Source of the DNA: Tanypteryx hageni
Lineage: Eukaryota; Arthropoda; Insecta; Odonata; Petaluridae
Direction of reading: 5' to 3'
Length of the DNA: 64,000 nt
Assembly (NCBI GenBank): GCA_028673005.1
Contig: CM054115.1
Location: 57,063,407-57,127,406, forward strand
Shown here in pieces: positions 1 to 11,634 of the stretch. Within the stretch, counting starts at the first letter, position 1. The number at the start of each line of letters is the position of its first letter. Made by a program: the position numbers and the translations under genes. The notes beneath the pieces were generated by a model. It did not search any database. It was not told the DNA's origin and saw nothing but the letters and a program-made list of their open reading frames with translations.

Positions 1-690
1 AAGCTGTAATCACAATCTTTTCATTCAAAATGATTAGCAAAAGTACACCGAACAAAGTTTCGTCCTGATAGAAATCCATGAATCTCTCTTTAAATGACTG
101 CAGGATATGTTTGAAGTAAGTAGCATTCGTCTGCTATCATTGAAACATTTTCTTGCAGTTGGGAATGCGATAAGTGTTGTCATTAAAACCAAAGCTGCCA
201 ATTTGTGAGCAATTTCTGACATGAGATGTTGTTCCCCCTCCAGTCTAACATAAGATTCAATTCATACAAATGGGCTCCAATAGGTATCACTTAAAAAGTC
301 ATGTAACGTACCCATTTTGAATCTTCAAATTGATTCACTGAAGGCTTTTTTCCTGAAAAACTTTTAACTCTTAGAGTAGCGATTGAAAACGTTGCAAAAC
401 TCTGCATCTGCTAAGCCAGCAGATTTCCTTGTGGTAGAAAATATCGCAATATTCACCTTCGATTTCAGTTAGAAAGATAACTTTCTGTGGTTTAGCCCTA
501 ATGAAATTTACTGCACTAACGACATCATTCATGGTTTTATTATTTACCAGATCCTTGCCTTATATATTGATCTGGAAGATAATGAGGTGACATTGTATTC
601 ATTCATTTTGGAATCCAAATATGTGTAAAATTTTGGAAAGTAGAGATACCACCCCATTTTCAGCATCGCTGCATAAGAAGATTGCCCGAA
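1..690 (-). pseudogene. hAT transposase remnant (DUF4371/ZBED-type), interior only
   Basis: Read on the minus strand in shifting frames, this stretch gives pieces typical of the central RNase-H-like part of hAT transposases of the ZBED/DUF4371 kind. A block near 495-545 reads MNDVVSAVNFIRAKP. A block near 375-433 reads HKEICWLSRCRVLQRF, the conserved 'H.E.RWLSRGKVL.R' motif with R changed to C. A block near 215-265 resembles the conserved 'LN.LNLKLQG' segment. Stops and frameshifts separate the blocks, so it is not a working gene. The remnant runs off the left edge of the window. The family call rests on recognising motif order, not on a search. The downstream dimerisation domain is not visible here. 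Confidence 0.6.
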
Positions 691-842
691 AAGCATAAAA
701 TTGATTACGACAAATGTCTACCATTTGCGGTCGTATAACTTTGTTACAAATGATAATTTTTACATTGAAATAATTAAATATATTATTTAATTTAGCACTG
801 CTATAACCATGTAATTCAGCATAACATTATAAATAGCTGCTT

Positions 843-845
<3 letters not shown>

Positions 846-918
<73 letters not shown>
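846..918. repeat. (TA)n microsatellite
   Basis: An uninterrupted TA array of about 36 units. It abuts a Penelope-like 3' end, as the other long TA arrays of this window at 46.5, 53.6 and 53.9 kb do. Confidence 0.95.
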
Positions 919-919
<1 letters not shown>

Positions 920-1122
920 CAGCTTACGGAAAAGGAAAGGTAAAGTGGATATATGGATGGCAACAAGGTGTTGGGATGAGGAAACCCAGTGAACACTCAC
1001 CAATCGGACGACTTCAGGTTGGCGAGGCCCCGGGGATGTCGAAGCGACACACGTAAAAGAACACTAAAACACAGAAACATCACAAACGTTAAAGCTTTCG
1101 GAGTTATTCCTTCATCATTATA
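919..1122 (-). mobile_element. Penelope-like element 3' end (subfamily 1)
   Basis: On the minus strand this segment carries a hammerhead-like core, a spacer, and a terminal region that runs into the TA array. It is nearly identical to 53621-53752: both contain GGTTGGCGAGGCCCCGGGGA and a block with AACAAGGTGTTGGGATGAGG. No coding sequence is left. A second copy in the window and association with a coding Penelope-like relative (46.6-47.8 kb) support the call. Confidence 0.7.
1087..1118 (-). ncRNA. Hammerhead-ribozyme-like motif, degenerate core (Penelope tail)
   Basis: The minus strand reads ATGATGA, then a short stem (GGA/TCC), then GAAA, then the palindromic AGCT. The order matches the hammerhead core CUGANGA - stem II - GAAA - short stem III known from Penelope-like elements. 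The first core base is A instead of C, so it is probably inactive. Confidence 0.4.
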
Positions 1123-1129
1123 TATATAT

Positions 1130-1860
1130 AATGTAAAACCTAAAGTACTTCTATAAATGCTACAGAGCTGAAATTTGGCATGGAGTTAGGTCATTGGGTA
1201 CAACCTCTGCAAAAATTCGAAATTCCGGAAAAAGTAATATGTAAGGAGTATTTTCGGCCCCAATTTCCAATTTTAAACACCCATAAGAAAAACACTGAAA
1301 ACAGTGCAGAACTATATAAAATTGTTTTTTACACTATTTATAATTAAGATACAAAGTTGGGACCTGCACCTAACTATGGATGAAAGAATGAAGTTTATTT
1401 TTCTTGAAGACAAAATTCAAATTTGCGTAAGAAAACGCACGGATTATGATGCCGTAATATTAACACTAAATATCCTAATTTTTTCCTAATTTTAGTGTAT
1501 AGGGTATTGTCTTAATGATGATTATTCTTATTGTTCAGGCAGGGCGATCTGAGACACGAAACTTGAAATACGAAAACTTGGATACGAGCCGAATGCCACA
1601 GAATTTGGAAAATATGGATATTTCCCTTAACTTCGCGGAAAAATTATAAATATTCTGCTAAAACCCATGAAATTTATTATCGAATACATTTAGACTCCAC
1701 GTGGCTGAAGTGCTGTTTCCCTGGAGATCGCGTTGGTTTATTTACGAGTTTAGATCTAGGTGTATGGCGATCTTTAGTGCTTGCTGCATACAAGCACCGA
1801 CAACTCATATCTATAAATACAGAGATAAAACAAGAATCGTCTTCTTCATAATTTAAGACA
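1130..1860. repeat. Dispersed repeat family A, copy 1
   Basis: About 730 bp alignable by eye to 27045-27900 in the same orientation. Shared blocks include ACAGAGC..AAATTTGG, AGGTCATTG.GTACAACCTC, TTATTTTTCTTGAAGACAAA, CTTAATGATGATTAT and GTTGGTTTATTTAC.AGTTTAG. A shorter, diverged third piece lies at 45305-45450. No protein domain and no clear terminal repeats are seen. It could be a non-autonomous DNA element or an old retroelement UTR. Confidence 0.7.
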
Positions 1861-1909
1861 ATGTAAACAGCTTTATACAAAAGCAAAGAAATTTAAAGTA
1901 ATGCATTAA

Positions 1910-2690
1910 ATGAGGCGTAACTAAGGGAAACCTATTTAATTCCCCGCCCGTAAAATATGTAAAACGTCATTTCATTCGGTAAAAAATTTGATGTGCTCAG
2001 CACATTACTTTCTCCATACAGAGCAATGAATATATAGATATATAGATGGAGTAATGAATATCATTACAATAGTAATTAGAAGTTGCTCTCGACAACAGTG
2101 ATCTCAAGAATAACTATCGGAAATAACGCTCGTGAAGAATTTTTAAATACTTTGAATAGTTTCACAATGTAAAATGCCTTGAATAACCTTTCACGTTGAA
2201 AAAAGTAAGCAAACAAAATTGGTATTTATTGCTACAGATAACCAAATATCGATGCGCGATTTAAACTGCCCTTGGCGGCGATGGGATCGCTGTCAATATT
2301 TTATTACAAAATATAACGCTACATAGCATTAGGATAATTTTTATCGCAGTTAAAATTACTCTTGACAGCGTAGACACCGCTATCAACAATTAAAAATTTT
2401 GATCATAGAAACGGAAATTAAGGTATCACTTAGCGACGTACTTAGCATAAATTCAGGCGAATAATCGAAATATCTCTTAAAAATCCGTTTTATGAAAAAA
2501 AAAATTTCAATCAAAGTCTGCAATTTTGATAATTACAAATAATTGCATAAATAAAGTCCTAAAGGATATATTTGAAACAATATGATCCAAACAGAATTTA
2601 TGATGCCTACTTTCCATTTAATCATTTATTTAATACTTATATTTACTTTAATACCTTAAAAGTCATCGCGGATATGTATCTCTTTGTGTT
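1910..2690. other. AT-rich stretch without a recognised feature
   Basis: No ORF of note, no terminal repeats and no microsatellite of size. Nothing here can be assigned. Confidence 0.6.
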
Positions 2691-2694
2691 CCCA

Positions 2695-3245
2695 AATTTC
2701 ATAATTTAGCGTTATAAAATACTACAAATACATTCGAACGGAATATTAAATTGATCACGCGTATTTGTGCGGCAAAAATAACTCGTGTACGCATTAGAAT
2801 ATATCGAATCTGAGTCCAACAATAGTTGTTGCAATTGCAACACTCGAAATGATTGATAAAAACTGCAAAATCGCCAGTATTTACGCGAAATTCTATGAAA
2901 TACAAACGATGAGAAAATTCTACGATAAAAATTAGAACCTTCATTCCTTTCCTCAGAGAAAAGTACAAAACTCGCTCCGATATTACAATTCTAAGATACT
3001 TTTAATGTGCAAGATAAAATTATCCTGCACGATGGATTTCAGATTTCCCATTTAAATCAAAAGGATAGTTCCTGGAATCAAACCCGGGACTTCAATATTC
3101 GCAACAAAAACTGCCCTCGGGAGCTCGCCCCATGTAGCAAGAGATTTCCACCAAGTTTCATGAAAATCGGTAAATTGGTTCAAAAGTTAATAGGGAGACG
3201 GACAGACAGACAGACATACACAGCGACAAAACTATAAGCCTATTT
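2695..3245. repeat. Dispersed repeat family B, copy 1
   Basis: Aligns by eye with 32340-32790 (close) and 43430-43780 (diverged). Conserved blocks include TCTACGATAAAAATTAGAA, TTTCCTCAGAGAA, ATTATCCTGCACGATGGATT, GATTTCCACCAAGT and a tail CAAAAGTTAATAGGG followed by GACAGACAGACA. This arrangement is common in arthropod repeats, but I cannot name the family. The minus strand shows a B-box-like GGGTTTGATTCC without a matching A box. Confidence 0.65.
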
Positions 3246-3317
3246 ACATTCTAAAAAGTAAGCTAAAAATAGTGTAAACGTACTCAGAGAACCTTAAAAA
3301 GTGTATTTCCGTTGAAA

Positions 3318-3375
3318 TGTCGATTCGATTTTTTCATGAAAACCATACTTTCTCCTATACTGTGTATGGAGACAG
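3318..3375 (-). repeat. Fragment of the outer arm of repeat family C
   Basis: Carries TTCCGTTGAAAT..CGA and TTTTTTCATGAA followed by ACTTTCTCCTATAC, as in the outer inverted repeat of the element at 50603-53567. Only about 60 bp remain. Confidence 0.5.
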
Positions 3376-3929
3376 TAAATACATATTTTTATTTAAGCAA
3401 ATAGAACTATTTAAATATAAACCTTTTCCTGTAATAATGAGTACAATATTGAGATATTTAAAAATGTCTGGATAAATATCATTTCCCGCAAATATCACCA
3501 TAAAGAGACATCAATTATAAAAGACACAAATTTTCTGGTTGAGTCTGTATGTCGCGGTAGCTATAAAAGAACCTTTATTCTTGGATACAAATCATTCACG
3601 TCCAGAAATACGCTTGATCTGGACTAAAATTATAAAAATAAAGTGCTGACTAGGAACAGACACCGGAATGTTTTTTAATTAAACCTAGAAAAAAACTCGC
3701 TCGAGGAACTAGGAATTCGAAACGCTGTATTTTTTAGTTCCGGAGAGTTCCAGCCCTATAACGAGGGACAGGAGAGACGAAAACTAAATGGTGGAAATAA
3801 AAATAATCTCAGTAGATCGCTGGCCTACGGCATGAAAAGACAGAAGAAATACAAAAGAAACCTGGTCTCACACGGCGTGGCCTACGGGGAGACAAATACC
3901 GCCGTCCCACGCAAGGCATTCGACTGTTC
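3376..3929. other. Unique AT-rich sequence, no feature recognised
   Basis: No coding motif or repeat end is seen. The right part (3690-3920) is more GC-rich but carries no domain. Confidence 0.5.
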
Positions 3930-4640
3930 CATTTGACGCTCAACTTTTTCCCTCCCGCTACAAAACTATTCCTGCTTATTTTTCTCATACAAATACATAT
4001 TCCAAGCTCCCTTTCCAACCACCGCCTCCACGCTGGACGACCCCATCCTTTCTCTTCTCTAGGTATTCCTCAGTTTCAGGAAGTGCACGGACTAGTTCAT
4101 AAGTCAAATATTTCTTGCTATATATAACTCCGACACACTCCCCAGCGTCATATCTCTCTGTCTCTCTTCGGCGACCAAGACATCCTCATAAACTTTCGCG
4201 TATTCCTACCTTGTTTGTCCGTCCTATTTCTCTCTCTTCAACTTCACCCTTCTTCGCCAAAGCCTCTTTCCGTATCCTTCTCGAATATTTTCCTCACTTT
4301 CTCCGCTTCATTTGCTCCAAACTTAAACGGTATTTCCTGTCTCGTTTCCTTCCACATTTTTAGAAAGAAAACATTCCTTTCTCCTTTGACAATCACCGCG
4401 CGTTTTACACGTCATGTTTCCTTCCGTCTCGTTTATTCCATTCATGTTATCTCTCTCTTTTCATACACCGTTCTCTCTCTCTCTGCCGAGATTCCCGGAC
4501 GTTTATGCTTCACTGCGTCATCTTTGTCGATATCTCGCTTCATTTCGAATATTTTTATCTTCCACTCTTTTCGCCTTTCACGCTCCGTATCACGTTTTCT
4601 TAATGTATTCGCTACGCTCAATTTCTTCTTTATTCTGTGA
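3930..4640 (+). repeat. Pyrimidine-rich tract 1
   Basis: A C/T-rich plus strand of about 700 bp with (TCTC)n patches. Overlapping Ser/Leu/Phe/Pro-rich reading frames arise from composition only and are not annotated as genes. Confidence 0.7.
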
Positions 4641-4949
4641 TTTTACAAACTATTTACATCGGCTGAATCTTAATTTTAAAGCTATTTTTCCCTGTTTCCA
4701 TCAAGTCAAGAGTATTTTTGTGTGGAACCATGTCACGTTTTCGAAGCAACATCACACGGAAGAAATTTTCTGACTAAGAGGAAAAATTTAGCGAAATTCG
4801 CCGAAACATCTCAGCGGTTCATATATACATATATACATTTAAGACGCATTCTTTATCTCTTAAGTGATGTTTGTTGCTACAATTTTAAGTACATGACCCG
4901 GAAATCTCAACAAAGAAGTAATTTTGACAGATAATTCATCGATAGATGA

Positions 4950-5045
4950 TTTTATATACCTTATTTGTCCGAATATAAGCCGCACTATTTTCCCAAATCT
5001 GGTTTGTATAAAGCCTGAGTGCGGTCTCTTACATTAGTGCCGTAG
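4950..5045. repeat. Possible pogo/Tigger-like MITE fragment
   Basis: Contains CCTTATTTGTCCGAATATAA followed by GCCGCAC, close to the terminal sequence of the element at 10487-11514 (CCGTAAATACCCGCGTATAA then TGCGCAC). An opposed GAGTGCGGTCT lies about 50 bp on. Ends are not resolved. Confidence 0.35.
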
Positions 5046-5209
5046 GTAGAGATATATTTTATCCTTTCACACAATCGATTAACACGGTACTTCTGCTCCA
5101 CGAAAACGCCGTGTAATTCAAAGGCGGGTTAAGCAAGACATACAAAATAGAAGATTATGTTCCGAAAAGAATTTTAAAAATATATTTCTCGCTATTTTTG
5201 TTTCAAGTG

Positions 5210-5450
5210 GCAATCATGCACGTACCCAGAAATTTACTTCGGGGGGGAGGGGCCGAAAACCAATTCCCAGCAATTGGTTAAATAAAAGTCCTATTCGAAT
5301 AATATAAAATTTTATAACGTTTTTAGTTCTCATAACTCAACACAGCAAATGGCAGCGTAGCAAGAGGCAACGTAGTAAGTCTGTAGCGCGGTTATCACAG
5401 ATTCCACGAATATCTGTACACCGAGGGGGAGGGGGTCCGGATAACATTTC
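5210..5450. repeat. Unclassified repeat-like segment with two poly-G runs
   Basis: Begins CACGTACCCAGAAATTTA followed by a G-run (G7AG4), and ends near a second run (GAG5AG5TCCGG). Paired G-runs at the margins suggest a non-autonomous element and possible G-quadruplex potential. No target duplication could be defined. Confidence 0.3.
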
Positions 5451-5954
5451 AAAAATCCATAAATTAAGCTCATGCAAAAATTAAATTCCATGAATTCAAG
5501 ACAAAAATAAAAACCTATGATGCAAAAATTTAATCATGAAAAACTGTTATGAGTTTGGTTTTTTTTATTTTCGAATGTTATCATTTTCAATTTCATGGCT
5601 GAAGAAAAAAAAATAGCCAAGTTATATTTTGCTCTATCAAGGAAACCATAAACACTTTTGATAGTTTGGGAAATAAAGAAATAAAATGTATGTTTGCTCT
5701 GAACGCAAAAGTTGTTTCTTAGGACTGGAAATGAACGGGAGGGATCTAAGATTCACTCTTAACACGTATAACCTGACATTAGTCTCCCTTGTTACCGCCT
5801 GCTTAGTTTACTATCGGAATCGTATCCTGTATAGAAAATTAAGCGAAACGCGCCTAAAAAGAGAATAAGAAAGTGGGTTCAGGGGACGAATTTGAAGATG
5901 AAATTGCAAGGGGAACTCCACCATCTCGTACAGGAAATTAGGTCCAATAATACT

Positions 5955-6135
5955 AAAAAATCTGATGTGGTCACCACATGACTTTTTCCATACCTGTAAT
6001 ATTTCTAAAATTCCAAAAAGTTTAAATGATAATAAATATTTTAAGGAACTGAGAGAAAAATTCACTTTACAAAGAACATAAATAAATTCATGCCCTAGCC
6101 TTATGATATTGGACACACCCACAATTAAGAAAATA
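5955..6135 (+). mobile_element. MITE-like inner unit of family C, truncated copy
   Basis: Starts AAAAATCTGATGTGGTCACC and continues with the CATGACTTT..CCATA, AATAAATATTTTAAG and ATAAATTCA blocks seen at 38518-38905, 44860-45110, 50890-51285 and 55142-55520. Only the half next to the AAAAATCTGATG end is present. Confidence 0.65.
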
Positions 6136-6139
6136 ACAA

Positions 6140-7120
6140 GTGAAGATATAAAAATGAATTATTATAACCAACTTTTATATAGTTAATACTTTAATATGAA
6201 TAAACTCTATAATATAATTATGATAACCTTTCTGCTTGCATGGACGTAAAAAGTTGCAAAAGTGTCTACCAGCTATTGAGTGATGTGGGGGTCTCTGTGT
6301 TTAATCTTTTTACAGTTGAGAGAATGGCAGACAGAAGTACAGAACTCAGTGGCAAACGTAAGAATGCTTGGTATATAAGTAGTAAGAAGTTGGATAGTAC
6401 CTTTTGTTTCATTAATGAAAATACTGACTTATCCATTCATATTGCTTAAAATCAACGAAAATATATTGCTAGTTCAGAGTAATTAGCTTTAGATAATAGT
6501 AGGAGTGAAACTTGAATATTTCATATTTTAGTCACCTAACTTAAATGACAAAAATAATAAATTGTTCTTTTCCTAACATCACATCAACTATCCACATAAA
6601 AACACTGTATAATTATGGTTAGCTGAAGAGTTGCTAAGCTACAACACAACACTTTAAAATGTTTCATTTAAATTCGTCAAATTAACATCATCTACAACAT
6701 TATTATCTATCATAAATAGTGAATCAAGATAAAAAGTTCCTTATATAAATAAAAAATTACTATCAATAATAATTACGATAAATAAAAACTTACAATTATT
6801 AGCAGACATACCCCCTCAAAAACGTAGGAATGCTCGTATCATTTCAAATCCACATTAAAATAAAGAGACTTCCATTACACCACGAACAATGACAATAGTT
6901 TGTTTAATCTCGTCTCTAATATGGACGCTTGTAATTTGATCTATATTCCCACGCGAATTCAAATTAACCTTTATTGCAGCGCTAAGGGTTAGATCTGGCG
7001 GCCGAGGTGCCCATATCACTCATCTTACGCGACGATTATTGATTACCTCAGGTGAGGGGGCTCGAACACCGCAAGCAGCTTTGGATTTTTTATGCGTCCT
7101 TTGCACGAAGTAAACGCATA
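6140..7120. other. AT-rich stretch without a recognised gene
   Basis: Short ORFs only, no conserved domain. Unique by eye apart from generic AT runs. Confidence 0.5.
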
Positions 7121-7478
7121 TAAGGGAGGTCGATTCCGTCCGTCCGTACGCATGTTAAAACTCGGAAATCGCTGGACGTATTATGATGAAATTTGGTATT
7201 TTCGATCGATTTCAATTTTGATCAAACTCGCACAACAATGATGACCACTTAACATGAACACCTGCAATGTTCCTTTGTTTCAACTCGGGAACCGTTGGGC
7301 GTATTTTTATGAAATTTAGTATTGGGGAGTTTTGCTAAAATTAAATGACCGATTCCAACTTTGGTTAAATTGGACAATAATTACGATCGCTTTACATGAC
7401 CTACATGTAGTTAACAATGTTTCTTTGATGGAATGAGGCGATCCGAAGATCCTATGCAGACAGGCATAAGCTGTAAAG

Positions 7479-7638
7479 TTGGGAATAATTTTGAAACCAA
7501 GAAAACATCCGCGTTCAGAAACGAGAAAATTTATCTGCTACGATCGTTCAGTGGTAGAATATCCGCCCGGCAAATGGAAGACCCGGGTTTGATTCCCGGT
7601 CATAGCGGACTTTTTTCTCGTTTCAAAATTATTCCCAA
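7479..7638. repeat. 26 bp perfect inverted repeat enclosing the tRNA-like gene
   Basis: The right arm at 7613-7638 (TTTTCTCG..TTCCCAA) is the exact reverse complement of 7479-7497 joined to 7523-7529. The left arm is split by 25 extra bases bounded by GAAAC on both sides. The hairpin would present the tRNA-like sequence in its loop. Confidence 0.75.
7537..7607 (+). tRNA. tRNA-Gly-like sequence, probable pseudogene (anticodon GGC in this fold)
   Basis: Folds as a 70 nt cloverleaf plus a discriminator base. The acceptor is GCTACGA with TCATAGC (one C/A mismatch), the D arm GTTC-AGTGGTA-GAAT, and the T arm CCGGG-TTTGATT-CCCGG. D and T arms match animal tRNA-Gly closely, and a T6 run, a Pol III-type terminator, begins at 7611. 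The anticodon loop reads CCGGCAA: GGC (Ala-type) instead of GCC, with C rather than U at position 33. The anticodon stem has a G/T pair and a C/A mismatch. It is therefore a tRNA-Gly-derived pseudogene or a tRNA head of a mobile element. An inverted repeat surrounds it (7479-7638). Confidence 0.6.
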
Positions 7639-8105
7639 TGTTCCTTTGTTTCAATTCGGAAACCGCTTGACGTATTTTAATAAAATTTCGTTTTGGGAGA
7701 TTTTACTAAAATTGGTCGACCGATTCCAATTCTGGTAAAAATCGAGCAACAATGACGACCACTTTACATGAAGACCTATAAGTAGTTGACAAAGTTCCTT
7801 GATTTCAATTCGGGAACCGCTTGATGTATTTTGATGAAATATGGCATTAGTGAGTTTTGCTAAAATCGGTTGACCGATAACAATTTTGATGAAAATCGGA
7901 CAACAATGACGACCACTTTACATGAAGACCTATACGTAGTTTACAATGATCCTTTGTTTCAACTCTGGAACCGCTTGACATTGTGATGAAATTTGATATT
8001 GGATAGTTTTGTTAAAATTAATTGACCGATTCCACTTTTGGTTAAAATCGGACAATAATTATGACTATTTCACATGAAGACCTACATGTATTTTACAACG
8101 TACCT

Positions 8106-9001
8106 CGCTCGCCTCTAGTTAAATTCGCATCTGAGCGAAAAATATTGAGAACATTGTGAAATCTCAAAGAACGCATTTGGAAACTGTGTACTCCGACATG
8201 GAGTACACCTTTCCAATCTTGTTTCAGATCAGACGGGGTCCAAAACACACACATATACATACATATGTGTGCGTTTGAATAGCCATACTTGAAATGACAT
8301 GAATTTAAACTCATTGTCCTTTCTGGTCATATGTCAAAATATATAGAAATTACTACGCTTGCCCACGTATGACGCATATATCGTCGATTGATTAAAATTT
8401 ACCCTGAATACAGAGAAATGAAAACCTTTGAAAATACAAAAGTGAGAAAATCAATTCCGGATAACACTTCCTTGTTTTTATTTATAGCTACCCAATGAAA
8501 GGATTTCTTCCCGGAATCCTAAATTATCCGCGATATGAAAAAGGCAAAATTTAAAGGGCAGCGAGGAGAGTTCATCCGGAACAACAAGAAAATCAAAAGA
8601 AATTAATATTCCTTTGTAGTATGCTAGATCGTCGGAAGCAAGGATTAAAAATTTAAGCGAGAGAGGTATAACAGAGAAAAACAAACAAAAACAATTGTAG
8701 CAATAAATCTTCAAATTTTTAATTCTCTATCGCCTCTAAAGCCGTCGATCGTTAGCAAGGGATTACTTTCCATTCTTTGGGCACTTCCATATTTTGGATA
8801 TATGAAGTATGCACGAAAAATATCGCAATAAAAGCCGTTTTACTGAGATAGACGAACGAAATGGAAATCTCTACCATCCGCCCACGTCTTAAACCCGTGT
8901 ACATACTAAATAGGTGCAAACTAAAATTTATAACATACTCTCTAAAGCTTCTATGTTTATTTGCAGACAGTGGAAATAGTTCATACAAAGAATTATCATT
9001 A
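8106..9001. other. AT-rich stretch, no gene recognised
   Basis: Short ORFs only. A small interrupted inverted repeat of ACACATAT type lies near 8247-8275. Confidence 0.5.
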
Positions 9002-9009
9002 TCCTAAGG

Positions 9010-9330
9010 CAGGAGTGGGCAAACTTTTTACGTGGCGAGCCGCATTAACAGTTGCAGCTTCTTAGGCGGGCCGCATAAACAGATGAAAATGCTTCGGCGG
9101 GCCACGTTAGGGTTCACATCGTAAGTAATGTGAGGTAATACGAGGGATCCTGTTAGTGAAAATCAATAATAAATAATATGTTATCCCCATAACATCACTG
9201 GAGAAGGTTTTCCGGCATTAATTTAAACTACAAATATGAAATTATCTCTATTTTATATTACGGTTCGCTTTCATAATGGCATCGCGGGCCACATAAAATT
9301 CCCTCGCGGGCCGCAGTTTGCCCACCCCTG
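9010..9330. mobile_element. hAT-type MITE with perfect 8 bp target duplication
   Basis: A 321 bp element starting CAGGAGTGGGCAAACTTTTT and ending CAGTTTGCCCACCCCTG. It is flanked on both sides by TCCTAAGG (9002-9009 and 9331-9338). CAG..CTG ends, imperfect inverted repeats, an 8 bp duplication and internal GCGGGCC blocks are diagnostic of hAT non-autonomous elements. No coding capacity. Confidence 0.92.
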
Positions 9331-9339
9331 TCCTAAGGG

Positions 9340-10480
9340 CAAGAAAATTAACATTTCTTTCGTGTAACTTTCTATGCTGAGACTTACATTTTAAGGTAAT
9401 AAAAAACACGAAAAAAGGGTCTCATCTTAATGTTTATAATCGCCAAGGCGCCTCCGGTGAATCTTAATAAATAAATTAGCATATCTTGAGAGAGCACCTG
9501 AAGATTTTCCGCAAACAAAATAATCTCGAGTTTTCCGAGAAAAAAGGACTACAAAACCGCCGCTTTCCGTGAAGGAAAGTAGACACGCGCGAATGCGTAT
9601 ACTACATCCCTCAAGTTCTTCGCGCGTGCGGTACGCTCGTCACGTAACATCGCCTGCGCCGTTTGGAAAGCAGAAAAATTCCGAATGATATGCAAAAGGA
9701 ACGAGGCGTTACATTTAAGGGAGGCGGGCTTGGAGGAGGGGTATGAAAGGGAGAAAACGAACGGGCAAAGGTACAGGTGGAATGAGGCGAAAGACACGAC
9801 GTTAACGGGTGAAATTCTTCGAGATACAGCGGCGAAGAGTTTGTTCCCTTTAGAAGGCAATAAAGAATTCTTTCTCAGTTCTCACGGTTGAGGGGATGTA
9901 TGATAGGGAAAACTCAAAAGCAGGTATTTTTGAGCCGAGGCTACGACAAAACTCTCCTTCTGTCTGTAAGCAACGTCTTTGAGAATAATTAAGTGCTCTT
10001 ACACTTTTGAAGAATGCCCCCCTCCTCCCACTTCCGTAAAACTCCAATATGAGTTGATGATAGATGAACTCAAATAACCTCATGCGATGGAGCGGAAAAA
10101 AATCCAAGCGAGAGCTTCAGTTTTGTGTTTGTGAATCGTGTTTATGCGTTAGTCTCTTCCGTCTCATGTTTTCGCGTTTATTTATTTATTATCTTCCGTT
10201 CTTTTGAAAAGGTCGTCAAACTCCTAACAAATATTATTTCTCCGAGGTGGCAAGCACGATATGCTTTGAACGATGGTTTGCCATAGGAAATAACTTCTCC
10301 CAAAATGCCGAATACATTACATTTAGAAGGAATTTTGTTTCGGCGTTTTTAATTGACACGGTTTATTTTGTGCTTATTTGTTCAAAAGTGATAAATTATT
10401 GGTGTGAATTGATATTTTAACAATGCGGCAGTAGTTAATATCTGCGTAGGATGAAATGACAGTTCAGATTTTTTGTCCTG
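9340..10480. other. Unique sequence with a GC-richer centre, no gene recognised
   Basis: 9540-10100 is relatively CpG-rich and has overlapping ~70-100 codon reading frames on both strands, none with a recognisable domain or signal. It could hold regulatory DNA, but nothing in the sequence proves it. Confidence 0.4.
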
Positions 10481-10486
10481 AACTTA

Positions 10487-11514
10487 CCGTAAATACCCGC
10501 GTATAATGCGCACTTTTTTTTCGAAATATTTGAGTTAAAAATTAGGATGCGTGTTATACGAGGGTACATAATCTTCCTATTTTCATTTGACAACATATAT
10601 CCACAATTTCGGCACAGTAATCACTGCCCGGGTATCCTCATACTTTTATTGGTGATTTTTACGAAAAGTAAGATAGATAATAGTAAAAATTTATTAACTA
10701 ATTCTATAAACATAAATTAATTAGATATGAAAAGAATGAATTCAGTATTTATTCATTTTAAAAGCCAAGAAATTCTTCGTCACTGCACCATTCTTCTTTG
10801 ATGTTGTTATCGGAATCGTCATCTTACGCATGACGTCACCTTACACCGCCCTGCCTGGTGGTGAGGTACTGGTACTACTTACAATTAGAAACAATGGCAG
10901 CTGATGCCTTTTGAGTACGCTGGAAGTTGATAGTTGTAGAACTAAATAAAGTTATCGTTCCCTACCTTTCTCTCAGCATTCATACGTGATTTATTCTTGA
11001 TTCTTAGAGTCTGTAGTTAATTATGGTTATTTGCTATCGTGTTTACGTGCTCCAGAGTGTTCTAATAAGGGTAAAACTGAAGGTTGGGCGAACCCATCCA
11101 CCTCAGGCGTGACAGCAACTTATGTCAAAAACTTCGACAGGATTATCGTCATTCCTTCATTTTATTAGCTCAAATAATGTCATATGCCCTACTATGAAAT
11201 TAATATAATTCGATATATTGTGTATATCACCTTGTAAGTAAACATAGAGTATGTAATGATTGAGTTAGCTGACGTTCTTTTGGAACGTTATTCGAAAATT
11301 TCATTTCGCACTTTCATTATGTTACCAATATATAATACCAATAATTCGATCATTGCTTTAGAACACGTTACACCATCTACTTTATTCTGGAACGGTAACG
11401 CCAAAAAAAATCTGTGCGCACTATACGCGGGTATATAGAAAAATCATAGATTACGAGGCTGAAAACCGCCCTGCGCGTTAGACGAGGGTGCGCATTATAC
11501 GCGGGTATTTACGG
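10487..11514 (-). mobile_element. pogo/Tigger-like (Tc1/mariner superfamily) element, internally deleted
   Basis: A 1028 bp element with terminal inverted repeats of about 27 bp: CCGTAAATACCCGCGTATAA then TGCGCAC at the left, exact reverse complement at the right. It is flanked by TA on each side (10485-10486, 11515-11516). On the minus strand, 10758-10822 encodes an acidic end (DDDSDNNIKEEW..SDEEFLGF, stop) resembling pogo/Tigger transposase C-termini. The rest of the transposase is missing. Confidence 0.75.
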
Positions 11515-11634
11515 TAATTAGCCAACACATCCTACAGCCGGCATCAATTAAATGGTATAGTAAGCTCGTAGTCATTGGCCTTTATAATTTTTCAAAACTG
11601 AAAACCAAAACTGCTGCGTTAGCAATGAAGACAG

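Larger units (their letters stand above)
7125..8105. repeat. Tandem array, ~150 bp unit, interrupted by a tRNA-like insertion
   Basis: At least five diverged units, each with ACCGCTTGACGTATTTT..TGAAAT, then TTTTGCTAAAATT, GACCGATTCCAA, GGACAATAA(T/C) and TTTACATGAAGACCTA. They start near 7165, 7295, 7661, 7816 and 7970. The interval 7430-7640 does not fit the unit and carries the tRNA-like gene with its inverted repeat. Related single units appear near 23520 and 25960. Confidence 0.75.

Noticed and set aside
787..996. Frames with YIYIYI runs at this and other TA arrays (46202-46739, 53453-53662, 53906-54136)
   Set aside because: Microsatellite translation only.
3060..3095. B-box-like GGGTTTGATTCC on the minus strand of family B, as a possible tRNA-derived SINE
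   Set aside because: No A box or cloverleaf could be fitted upstream, and the other copies do not preserve it.
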